Source of the DNA: Siderastrea siderea
Taxonomy: Eukaryota > Cnidaria > Anthozoa > Scleractinia > Rhizangiidae
Reading direction: 5' to 3'
NCBI GenBank assembly: GCA_964030785.1
Contig: CAXIQD010000054.1
Location: forward strand, 124,001 to 188,000
Length of the DNA stretch: 64,000 bases
The notes beneath the pieces are model-generated. The model did no database searches. It was not told the DNA's origin and saw nothing but the letters and a program-made list of their open reading frames with translations. A program made the translations under genes and the position numbers. Positions 1 to 12,100 of the stretch are shown in pieces. Numbering within the stretch: position 1 is the stretch's first letter; each line of letters starts with the position of its first letter.

Positions 1-162
1 CCTGTCACCCTCAGTTAAAGAACCTTCCTCAGGAGCCAGCTTCCCAACAGAGTACACACCGCTGGAGTTGATCATTTTTGCCTGTACCAGTGACGTCATG
101 GCTACCGATCCATGTGACTCCTTGACAGTCTTGAGCCATTCCAGATGACGGCTGGTATCGTA
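1..162 (-). CDS. RNF213: RNF213-like exon LEWLKTVKESHGSV, runs off the window
   Basis: After a ttttcttag acceptor the frame reads YDTSRHLEWLKTVKESHGSV and then MTSLVQAKMINSSGVYSVG, open to position 1. Human RNF213 contains LEWLKTVKESHGSVELSS followed by INSRGIY, so this is the most diagnostic exon of the gene. It lies just before the AAA+ core in the family. Its equivalent in the right-hand copy is missing, because that contig begins at the intron edge (5241). Confidence 0.85.
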
Positions 163-3100
163 CTAAGAAAAGAGAATTCACCAAAAGTGCACCTTCGTGA
201 CCTATGTGTTAGTAATAATACCTCAAAAGTAAAAACTAGTTACTTGATTGACAGCCACGAAATATCCGTAAAACCTCGGCGTAAAATATATATATCTTAT
301 TAGACGGTTTAGTGTGTAGTATCGTGGGATATTTTTACGAGTCACGCCGTATTTTGGCGAGCCCGTAGGGCGAGTCAAAATACAAGAGACGAGTAAAAAT
401 ATCCCACGATACTACACACTCAACCGTCTAATAAGGGATTTATTATTCAACTCAGCTACAAAATGGAAAAGTAGTTTATAAACTGTCTGAGTTGCGTGAC
501 AAACTAACGTGACTTCTGAGCAGCTAGTGAGCGCGCCAGCGGGGTCAGGTTTCGTGCGCTTGACTTGAGGTTGCTGTTGATTGGTCAAAAACGAAAACTT
601 GTCAAACCTGTCAATCGAGCGAAGCGTCGGGATTTTATTTCAAACTTGCAAGGAAAACAAAGATGGAACAAGGCAAAACTGAATTATTTTCGGGTTTACA
701 GTTAGATGAACAACAATGTTCTTGGTCACCGAGTAAAACTACGAAAAGAAAGAACTCGACAGAACAAACAGAACTCGAAAGTCAAGTCAAACAAAGTTAA
801 ACAGCACTTCAAGCTCAGTCATCTTCGTCCGAATCACTAACCACGGGTCGTTTTGGAAGAGATAGCGGTGGAGATTTCTGACCGACAACAATTATGCATT
901 TGTTGAAGACAGCTCCTGAGGAAAGATGGGTTCTGTTTCCTGACTTTGACAAACAATGACATAAAAGATTGTTAAGTTCCTTGGCGGGAATTTCTTCAAT
1001 GGCCCTTGTTTCTGTAACGGACTTGAGGTCAGTTTTTGTCTTTTCTGTTGTATTTTAATACGTTTCGATTTTCTTCAATAAATAAAGAAATTTCACTGTC
1101 GTCTAGGTCATTGCTTGTCTCTAGGATCTCGTTTTCGTTAAAAACCTCAAAATTTGGTAAGCATTCATTGTTTTCTTCCGGAAAACGGCTGTTTCGGCCA
1201 TTTTTTCATCGTTCACCTTGTAAGCCTAATGCCTGACGCGGCATTTGTAGAAAACCTGTCAAACCGGTCTTCTGGAGTACAAATACCGTGGGATATTTGT
1301 ACTCGTTTTGGGTGTTATTTGTACTCTACTGAATGCAGTTGAATAATAAGTAGGGATATTTATCAGTTGTGTAAACCAGTTTAACATCAACGTTTGGACA
1401 CCAAACAAAATTTAATGAACTGCCGTGGTCCTGCAAGACGTGACGTAACAAATGCATCCAGCAGAGTTCTGCTGCGGACAAAAATGCCATGATAAAGAGT
1501 TTGTACATTAATTATTATAGAAAAGTGATCCGAAGATGGCATGCACTTTATTTCTTACCAATTTTTGTGGCAATCTTTGATCCGCTTCAACTGCTTTCCA
1601 GACTGGATCACAAGCCTTCATCAGCCTTTCAAAGTTCACTTTCTGTTCCGGACTTTCTCTAAGGTCAAAGATCAATGGGGCAAACCCTAAGCAGCTTGTG
1701 TGAAGACTAGATATTCGATCAGTTTCCATGTCGCTTTCACCGGCTGAGATCAAAGCTAGGTCGACAAGAACTTTAAGTTCCTGAGTTGCTGTGAAAATAG
1801 ACAGACGTTCCGTTACAAAAAGTTTTAAAGCTTGCAAGTGTCACGAAATACCAGATTGTGGACACATCAAGAAGGAATTGATTTAGTCCGGTCACCCAGT
1901 TTCCGATATGATGTTATCATTGCTTAACTTCGCATCCCGTCTATTACAGGTGGCGAGGAGAATTGCACCTCCCCCTAACAGTATGTCGTTAGCAGGGGTT
2001 TCAATAAAATTTGAAGTAGGCAGCTGGTTTGAGTAGAGTAACCGACTGTATGAACAAGGGTTTGAAACAGTCTTCCTTTAATTACTTTAATTCAGGGCAA
2101 AAAGTAGCCGACCTTTCTGAGCGAAATAGCCGACGCTTTTCGTCGGCCGTCGGTGCTTATTGAAAGCGCTGTGTTAGCATTTACCGAGGCTCACTTAAAC
2201 ACTTAATCACTTAATCACTTGGAGAAAGTCGCTGTGGCGTTGTGGTTATTGCCCAGGAAGCAAGCAAAGGATGTAAACCCCATGAGCTAAAGACAATGCT
2301 CTAGGTAGCACACCACCCTGTAGTGTACACAAGAGTGTATACATTTTTCCTGTGTATACTGGTAAGAGTGCATCACTACATATCTGTAAGAGGCGGTATA
2401 TAATTAAACAACAGAGTTCTTTTGTCGAAGGCACTATCGTGTGATAGGATGCCCGAGGAAATTTGATATTCACAACAAATATTAGCCCGAGAACGTAGTC
2501 CGAGGGCTTATATGAAGTTTGAACATAAAATTTCCTAGGGAACTTATCACACATGGGGCCTGAGATAGAAGGACTCTAAATAAATGTTTTCATTATACAA
2601 CGCTAAATTTTTTAGCGAAAATTGCCAAAAATGGGCACTATGCGCTGAAAGGCGCCCGCTGAGGAGACACACAATCGCGTCACGTTATCAATTTCGACCA
2701 ATGAGAGCACGCCAAAATTTAGCGTTGTACTATAACCACTGATTTTACACACTGATATTGCTGGTAGCTGAGAGCTTACACGTGATTGTAGTACGTAACC
2801 ACTCTACAAGCCGTCTACTGTCTACGACCGCTTTGAAGCATCGTGCTTTATCCACATCCAAACACTCCAGCGCTCGGCCAGCTTCAGCAAACTTCTTGTC
2901 AATGCTGTTTAGGGGCTTTTGCTTGAACTCTACTGACAACTGCAAAATTAAACAGAGAATCAGAGCTCAACATATCTTTCTCCCCCTCCCCACCCTCGCC
3001 CTTGGACTGTCTTATCATTTTTCAAAATTTTTCGGTATAAATACCCACGGGCCTCTCTCCTCCGCAGAGGCCCCTATATATTAGTAAACAGAGAAAATGA

Positions 3101-6100
3101 GAGCGCGGGCCCTATTAGTTCTCCGGGCGCTTTACGTTTTCCCTCTAACCAGCCTCAGCGCGTTTTTCCCAAGTGTGCAGTCAAGATGCGACTGTAGGAG
3201 GTCTCTACGGAAGAAAAGAGCCTACGGGCTCTTGTAGATTCCTTTTGTCGTTTATCCTAAGTTTTACTTACCTGATTACGCAGTTCCTCGATAACTTCGA
3301 AATCTCCACTGAATCTCATTGCCTCCTTGAATTCCCAGATTGTGTCCGCGGCGTTGGCGTACTGATGAAGCTGTTGATATTGCTCTATTTGAGCTGCCCG
3401 CGTCTCAGCTATTGCCTTCAGTTGTCTGGCGTGACTAGATTTTTGACTTTGGCCCAAGTTAAAAATGCAAACAAACTCTCGCACCAGTTCTGGTTTTCGA
3501 TTTTTGTAGCTATTAAAAAACTTGTCAGCATCTCCTAGGGTCAAGGATCCATCCATAACACTCGTAACAAGTTGGTTCCATGCTTCGTAAGCCGGTTTCC
3601 AGACAGAATCTACCACAGTGGAGATGCTGAGTTCCCTTTTTTGTGCCTCATCGTTCTTTCTGGCTGTTTGGGCCTTCTTGCCATATTGTATCCAAAGCTC
3701 TTGGAAAGTTGAACTCTGTTGCACTTCGTGAAGTGGAGACAAAACATCTTCTAACAGTGATGGCATTTCAAAAAAAGCGACTTGAATTTGATTGTCAGCT
3801 TTGCGTTCGCACAAATGGCGAATTTGATGAAAGGAGACATCTTGGTGTACCTTGGTCTTTATTCCGATGACATTCACTGTAGAGAAACCCAAACCCATGA
3901 AAAAATTAAATTGCTTCTAAAACAAATCAGTCATGTTTAGAATCTGAAGTGGCAAGTTTATCTGCAACGATGAGAAAGATTTCTTCAGTTTCGACCGTGC
4001 TTTGGCAGTCATTTTAGATGGGCGAAGATGAGATAAACAAACAAAACACGATCTGGATCAACGGCCGGTCGGCTGTTGGGTAGATCATTTTTCTTTTTCT
4101 TTTTTATCCCTTACCTGGCGCAATTAAGTCGCACATGTTGATGAAGGAAACCACTTTCTTTTTGACAGCTTGAAATCTCTGAATTTCTTCAATTCGTTCA
4201 TCTAGCCTTGTTTTGGTTTCTACGTTCACGTGGTCCTCGCTTCCTTCGTTGACATCAGTAGAATTTGCCTTTAGAAGTTCCAGAAACCTCTGCTTGTGTT
4301 TTTGTAAAATTTCTAACACTTCAAGAGTTACTGAAGCATTCGAAATCCTTTCTACAAGAGCTGTCAGTACGGATTTGGCCATGGACAGTGTTGCTTGACC
4401 CTCGGCTGTTAAAATGTTCCCTCTTCCGGACTCATCTCCTGTTCAAAAAGCAGATAACTTCGTGAACAGAATTTGAACAAACCTCCTGTCATTCGTTGGG
4501 CAAAAACGACAACTATATGTTTCGAAGCATTTGAGCTTGAGCACACCAAATCTATTGCAAAATAATTTACTATGAATTCAATCGTTTTCCATTGGTAAAT
4601 AATAAGCGAAACTAAAGGCATACACAATATCTCAAAATCAAAATATTGCATTAGATAACTTGCGTCATAACTCATTCAAGAAGAAATTACTTTAGCCTTA
4701 TACCAGGCTTATAACAGTGACAGTTTTTCAAACTTTCGATAAAAGGGTTGCACCTGCTGCCTGATGGACGAGCGAATTGACTGGCTGGCTGGCTGGCTGG
4801 ATTTTGTCAAAAACATTCAAACAAACAAGAACAGACACCATCTAACAGTGTTTATTTACCAAAGAACTTGAAATATCCCGTCATTGGGTTCCAAGACAAA
4901 ATAAATTCCACGGTGACAGGGTCCAAGCCGGGTCTGTTTGGTAACTCAGGCGTTTTTGGCCATGATTTTGTCAGAAGCATGGACAAAAGTTCGCCGTACT
5001 TCGCAGCCCCAGTGTTATCTCTCAGACTTGAGCCGCTTAANNNNNNNNNNNNNNNNNNNNNNNNNNNNNNNNNNNNNNNNNNNNNNNNNNNNNNNNNNNN
5101 NNNNNNNNNNNNNNNNNNNNNNNNNNNNNNNNNNNNNNNNNNNNNNNNNNNNNNNNNNNNNNNNNNNNNNNNNNNNNNNNNNNNNNNNNNNNNNNNNNNN
5201 NNNNNNNNNNNNNNNNNNNNNNNNNNNNNNNNNNNNNNNNTCGAACTAAGAAAAGAGAATTCACCAAAAGTGCACCTTCGTGACCTATGCGTTAGTAATA
5301 ATACCTCAAAAGTAAAAACTAGTTACTTGATTGACAGCCACGAAATATCCGTAAAACCTCGGCGTAAAATATGTAGGGATATTCATCAGTTGTGTAAACC
5401 AGTTTAACATCAACGTTTGGACACCAAACAAAATTTAATTAACTGCCGTGGTCCTGCAAGACGTGACGTAACAAATGCATCCAGCAGAGTTCTGCTGCGG
5501 ACAAAAATGCCGTGATAACGAGTTTGTACATTAATTATTATAGAAAAGTGATCCGAAGATGGCATGTACTTTATTTCTTACCAATTTTTGTGGCAATCTT
5601 TGATCCGCTTCAACTGCTTTCCAGACTGGATCACAAGCCTTCATCAGCCTTTCAAAGTTCACTTTGTGTTCCGGACTTTCTTTAAGGTCAAAGATCAATG
5701 GGGCAAACCCTAAGCAGCTTGTGTGAAGACTAGATATTCGATCAGTTTCCATGTCGCTTTCACCGGCTGAGATCAAAGCTAGGTCGACAAGAACTTTAAG
5801 TTCCTGAGTTGCTGTGAAAATAGACAGACGTTCCGTTACAAAAAGTTTTAAAGCTTGCAAGTGTCACGAAATACCAGATTGTGGACACATCAAGAAGGAA
5901 TTGATTTAGTCCGGTCACCCAGTTTCCGATATGATGTTATCATTGCTTAACTTCGCATCCCGTCTATTACAGGTGGCGAGGAGAATTGCACCTCCCCCTA
6001 ACAGTATGTCGTTAGCATTTGCCGAGGCTCACTTAATCACTTAATCACTTAATCGCTTGGAGAAAGTCGCTGTGGCGTTGTGGTTATTGCCCAGGAAACA

Positions 6101-9100
6101 AGCAAAGGACGTAAACCCCATGAGCTAAAGACAATGCTATAGGTAGCACACCACCCTCTAGTGAACACAAGAGTGAATACATTTTTCCTGTGAATATTGG
6201 TAAGAGTGCATCACTACATATCTGTAAGAGGCGGTATATAATTAAACAACAGAGTTCTTTTGTCGAAGGCACTATCGTGTGATAGGATGCCTGAGGAAAT
6301 TTAATGTTCACAACAAATGTTATCCCAAGAACGTAGTCCGAGGACTTATATGAAGTTTGAACATAAAATTTTCTAGGGAACTTATCACACATGGGGCCTG
6401 AGATAGAAGGACTCTAAATAAATGTTTTCATTGTACAACGCTAAATTTTTTAGCGAAAATTGCCAAAAATGGGCACTATGCGCTGAAAGGCGCCCGCTGA
6501 GGAGACACACCATCGCGTCACGTTATCAATTTCGACCAATGAGAGCACGCCAAAATTTAGCGTTGTACTATAACCACTGATATTACACACTGATATTGCT
6601 GGTAGCTGAGAGCTTACACGTGATTGTAGTACGTAACCACTCTACAAGCCGTCTACTGTCTACGACCGCTTTGAAGCATCGTGCTTTATCCACATCCAAA
6701 CACTCCAGCGCTCGGCCAGCCTCAGCAAACTTCTTGTCAATGCTGTTTAGGGGCTTTTGCTTGAACTCTACTGACAACTGCAAAATTAAACAGAGAATCA
6801 GAGCTCAACATATCTTTCTCCCCCTCCCCACCCTCGCCCTTGGACTGTCTTATCATTTTTCAAAATGTTTCGGTAGAAATACCCACGGGCCTCTCTCCTC
6901 CGCAGAGGCCCCTATATATTAGTAAACAGAGATAATGACAGCGCGGGCCCTATTAGTTCTCCGGGCGCTTTACGTTTCCCCTCTACCCAGCCTCAGTGCG
7001 TTTTTCCCAAGTGTGCAGTCAAGATGCGACTGTAGGAGGTCTCTACGGAAGAAAAGAGCCTACGGGCTCTTGTAGATTCCTTTCGTCGTTTGTCCTAAGT
7101 TTTACTTACCTGATTACGCAGGTCCTCGATAACTTCGAAATCTCCACTGAATCTCATTGCCTCCTTGAATTCCCAGATTGTGTCCGCGGCGTTGGCGTAC
7201 TGATGAAGCTGTTGATATTGCTCTATTTGAGCTGCCCGCTTCTCAGCTATTGCCTTCAGTTGTCTGGCGTGACTAGATTTTTGACTTTGGCCCAAGTTAA
7301 AAATGCAAACAAACTCTCGCACCAGTTCTGGTTTTCGATTTTTGTAGCTATTAAAAAACTTGTCAGCATCTCCCAGGGTCAAGGATCCATCCATAACACT
7401 CGTAACAAGTTGGTTCCATGCTTCGTAAGCCGGTTTCCAGACAGAATCTACCACAGTGGAGATGCTGAGTTCCCTTTTTTGTGCCTCATCGTTCTTTCTG
7501 GCTGTTTGGGCCTTCTTGCCACATTGTATCCAAAGCTCTTGGAAAGTTGAACTCTGTTGCACTTCGTGAAGTGGAGACAAAACATCTTCTAACAGTGATG
7601 GCATTTCAAAAAAAGCGACTTGAATTTGATTGTCAGCTTTGCGTTTGCACAAATGGCGAATTTGATGAAAGGAGACATCTTGGTGTACCTTGGTCTTTAT
7701 TCCGATGATATTCACTGCAGAGAAACCCAAACCCATGAAAAAATTAATTTATTTCTAAAACAAATCAGTCATGTTTAGAATCTGAAGTGGCAAGTTTATC
7801 TGCAACGATGGGGAAGATTTCTTCAGTTTCGACCGTGCTTTGACAGTCATTTTAGATGGGCGACGATGAGATAAACAAACACAACACGATCTGGATCAAC
7901 GGCCGGTCGGCTGTTGGGTAGATCATTTTTCTTTTTCTTTTTTACCCCTTACCTGGCGCAATTAAGTCGCACATGTTGATGAAGGAAACCACTTTCTTTT
8001 TGACAGCTTGAAATCTCTGAATTTCTTCAATTCGTTCATCTAGCCTTGTTTTGGTTTCTACGTTCACGTGGTCCTCGCTTCCTTCGTTGACATCAGTAGA
8101 ATTTGCCTTTAGAAGTTCCAGAAACCTCTGCTTGTGTTTTTGTAAAATTTCTAACACTTCAAGAGTTACTGAAGCGTTCGAAATCCTTTCTACAAGAGCT
8201 GTCAGTACGGATTTGCCCATGGACAGTGTTGCTTGACCCTCGGCTGTTAAAATGTTCCCTCTTCCGGACTCATATCCTGTTCAAAAAGCAGATAACTTTG
8301 TGAATAGAATTTGAACAAACCTCCTGTCATTCGTTGGGCAAAAAAAGACAACTACATGTTTCGAAGCATTTGAGCTTGAGCACACCAAATCTATTGCAAA
8401 ATAATTTACTATGAATTCAATAGTTTTCCATTGGTAAATTATAAGCGAAACTAAAGGCATACACAATATCTCAAAATCAAAGTATTGCATTAGATAACTT
8501 GCATAATAACTCATTCAAGAAGAAATTGCTTTAGCCTTATACCAGGCTTATAACAGTGACAGCTTTTCAAACTTTCCATAAAAGGGTTGCAACTGCTGCC
8601 TGATGGACGAGCGAATTGACTGGCTGGCTGGCTGGCTGGATTTTGTCAAAAACATTCAAACAGACAAGAACAGACACCATCTAACAGTGTTTATTTACCA
8701 AAGAACTTGAAATATCCCGTCATTGGGTTCCACGACAAAATGAATTCCACAGTAACAGGGTCCAAGCCAGGTCTGTTTGGTACCTCAGGCGTTTTTGGCC
8801 AGGATTTTGTCAGAAGCATGGACAAAAGTTCCCCGTACTTCGCAGCCCCAGTGTTATCTCTCAGACTTGAGCCGCTTAAAGTTTCAAAGGCACGGCCAGC
8901 GTCCTCTCCCTGTCGCGACTAAAATATCGCAAGATGCCCGGTTAAAAACAACAGCTTTCAAAGAGGAAGGTCCTTGTCTTTATTTTTGTTTCCGTGCTTA
9001 CTTCACAAGTGGGAACTAGACTGAACACCCTCACTCATAACTAGTTAAAAAATAGTCCCGTGAAAATTCTTCTAAGAAACATTAACATTACCATTAAACT

Positions 9101-12100
9101 AAAATTAAGGTTTGACTTACGTTTATTATCTTTTCCACGGCTCCAAATGCAAGTTTAGTGAAGGATTCACCAATGGCTCTGTCGTATTCGTCAAGGTTAA
9201 CTTCACAAAAAATCTCGACAAGGTAGGTTTCCCTCATCTTATAAAGATAATAAAAAATATGAACGAAAATGATGTTTAGTCTTGATTGGTGAAGCCAGCC
9301 TACTAATTCACCTTCACTGGAGTGGTCGTGCCAGTTATACGAAAAATAAATGGCATTGACACTTTTGTTACTGTTTGTTTTTGATGAGATAGCTTATTCA
9401 CATTATTCAAGTACGGTAGCGAATTTGCTTCCCCCAAAACGTATTATTACAAACGAGCGGATCCGTTCGGATAGTTCGCAGTTGTTTTTTAGATGTTACT
9501 ACTATTTTTCCTCCGCTGTCTTTTTTGTTCAGTGTATATCAGTGGGTTATCAGGAGCAGGATGTGGTTGCATGGTAGAGAGCGTCACCATTAAATGGGTA
9601 ACAGGCATCTCAAAATTAAAGAATAACGGGGAGACCACGATTGTCGGGTTTAGAAGAAGTAGTCCCGCATTTGAAAAGAAATATGCTATCATAAGTCTGG
9701 GAAATCGTGCTTTTTTTTTCGTAATAATAGAATGAATGTAGAATTAAGAATACTTACATAATTAAAGAGAAACAGACGTTGGGCTAGTTTTTGCGTGTAT
9801 AAGGTGCGTTTCTTTGGGAAAATCCAAATCCGGATTCTTGCATCCAAAAACGGATTTTGCGTTTCTTTACCTAAATCCGAAAATGGGTTAATCAGGGATT
9901 AGTGATCTGAAGAATCCATACTCCGAGTGGATACATCAGATCAAATCTAAATCCGGATTTTTAGGATTCATGATCCGTGCGTTTCTTTGGGGGACGGATC
10001 CGAAAATAATACATCTGTCAAGCGGTCTTCCATGCAAATGTACTGGTCTCGCCATATTTTCTCTCGATCTTGCGTGACAAAACATTCGATCGTGAAAAAG
10101 AAAACTCAGGTGATTATTCCGTTCCGTCTATTGGAAAAGTTTCCTTCAAAAGTACAGACAGAAGCATTGACAGGTCAGGATAATTTCATTTGTGCACCAT
10201 TTCTGTAATTCAGGGACCAGATTTTGCTAATTGTAACGCAAATAGCTAGTTCACTTGAACTACTGCAGATACTGTCCTTGTTTATAAATAATTTGTATTC
10301 CATTCTAGTTGAATTCTAGGGCAGTACGAGAGAAGTATCGTTCTGATATATATATTGCGTGCCTCCAGCCTGTCTTGTCATGACAAAATAATCCTTTTTC
10401 GGATTTTGCGTTTCTTTGGTGTCGAAGAATCCATATGATCTGGGATCACAAATCCGTTTTCGGGTTCTTCCAAAGAAACGACAATTATATATACCTGCCA
10501 ACTTTTTGTGATTCATAGGCATGACATTTTTATCCTGAGAGCGTCAAGATTTTTCGTAGGGGACCGATCATATCCGAAGATGTCCGACGATTTCCGAAGA
10601 AGTGTGAAGATTTCCGAAGACGTTCCGAAGACGTTTAGACTTATGGCCAGTAAATCGATGCTTTGATCATTTAAGATTACACGGAGCTCGTCTCGATGAG
10701 TATGACCATGTCTCCAGTGACTTTCCCTACCAAAACCCGAGATTTCGCCAAAGTATGATCAATATTTTCTCGCATTGGTTCGAGTTTATTTAAATACTTT
10801 ATAATTTTTTTCAAAATGAGTTGGTTAAGGCTGTAGTGGCTCAAACGTTTCCACCAGGCGTGAGAAATGGGATCGCAGTTTTTGATCCGCAGGCGTGACA
10901 ATCACGCCTTAGGCGTGACACTTGGCAGGTATACAATTATACTTTCGTGTCAGAAATCATGCCAACATTGCACCTGTGTAAACATTCTACTAATTGAATT
11001 ATGAAAATCAAATGTAAATAGCTTTTCGTGCCAGGAAAAGCTGACGAATTTGATCGTTCTGAAAGGCTAAGCGAAAGAAAGCACAAAACATTTTTTTTGC
11101 AGCTAAATCAGAAGGATTTCAAGAATCCTTCTGGTGATCATCAATGAACAAACAACAAACATCATTTGGGAAGTTCAGAATAACGAGTTAAATCGTCACT
11201 GAGTTCAATGTCATAACCACGAATACATTCAACTGTGGGAACTACGAAATTAAACTGACATGAACTACAGAAACCAAAAACACTTCGATAGCGGCCGATT
11301 CTGGAGAGCTCAATAACGGGAAAGAGTCAGGACTCTTCTGGCAATGATGCATGGAATTTTTAATTAAATGCGAGTACGGGGGAAATCCTGACTGGCCGAC
11401 AATTCCGAGCAACATATTTTTCAGCTCAAAGTAAACCGCATAAAACTCAAACTGAAAGCTGTAAATAAAGCCTTGAACATCTGTAAGATGTGGATGATTT
11501 TTGATAGTTTATAACTTAAACCCGTACCAAATGAAAACGTACACAATTTATTAATTATGACCAATTATCTCCCCCAGTCCAACTTATGCATAAAGAAATG
11601 TTTGCACTTGTAGATCAGAAACATCAACACAAAGACTTCTTTGCAATCTTTTCGACAGCAACTAAATTTAACAACCAATTTCTTTCCTCGTCCAGCTGTT
11701 CCTAACCCGCTGGCGAACGCCAACCTACACTGAAGACCAACGAGTTCTTACACGCACCTGAGTAAACATTTCCTTCCGATTCCTTCCTGCGCTGTCTTTG
11801 CAAATCAAAATCTACGGTATTTTCGAGGATCCAAACACTCCAATTAATTCTTCATCCACAGAGACAGCGCAAAACTTGGTTAAGAGCCCGTCAAAACTTG
11901 CCTATTTATACACTTCGAAGGATTCTACTTTGAATGGCTTTGTGGGCTTGTCGCCAAAGAGTTAACGTAACTCCACACGACGTCAGGACAGCCCCAAGAG
12001 TTCTCAGTTGCTATAGCCACTGCGAACTAAAAACGTCCGTTTTTCCTCTAGTAGTCTATACATTCAATTACAATATTAATCATACCCGTTCTGCATGGGA

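Larger units (their letters stand above)
158..5040. repeat. Left block of a large direct repeat (matches 5241-8879)
   Basis: Exons, introns and even a GGCT/CTGG microsatellite (about 4785-4800) match the right block with sparse substitutions. Two insertions distinguish the left block: 1,060 bp at 290-1349 and 185 bp at 1994-2178. The offsets between matching ORFs (5083, 4023, 3838) account exactly for those two insertions. Confidence 0.9.
5241..8879. repeat. Right block of a large direct repeat (matches 158-5040)
   Basis: The match begins at the first base after the N gap (tcg then aactaagaaaag, equivalent to about position 158-165 of the left block) and ends where the left block meets the gap. 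It lacks both insertions present in the left block. Confidence 0.9.

Noticed and set aside
1036..1342. Small plus-strand frames within the 1,060-bp insertion
   Set aside because: The insertion shows no transposase motif, and the frames are short and overlapping.
2246..2554. 102-codon minus-strand frame, repeated at 6084-6392
   Set aside because: Conserved between the two blocks only because the whole blocks are conserved. It has no splice support between its neighbours and many amino-acid changes relative to its length, unlike the true exons.
4745..4805. GGCT/CTGG microsatellite as a distinct feature
   Set aside because: Only four to five units; noted within the direct-repeat entry instead.
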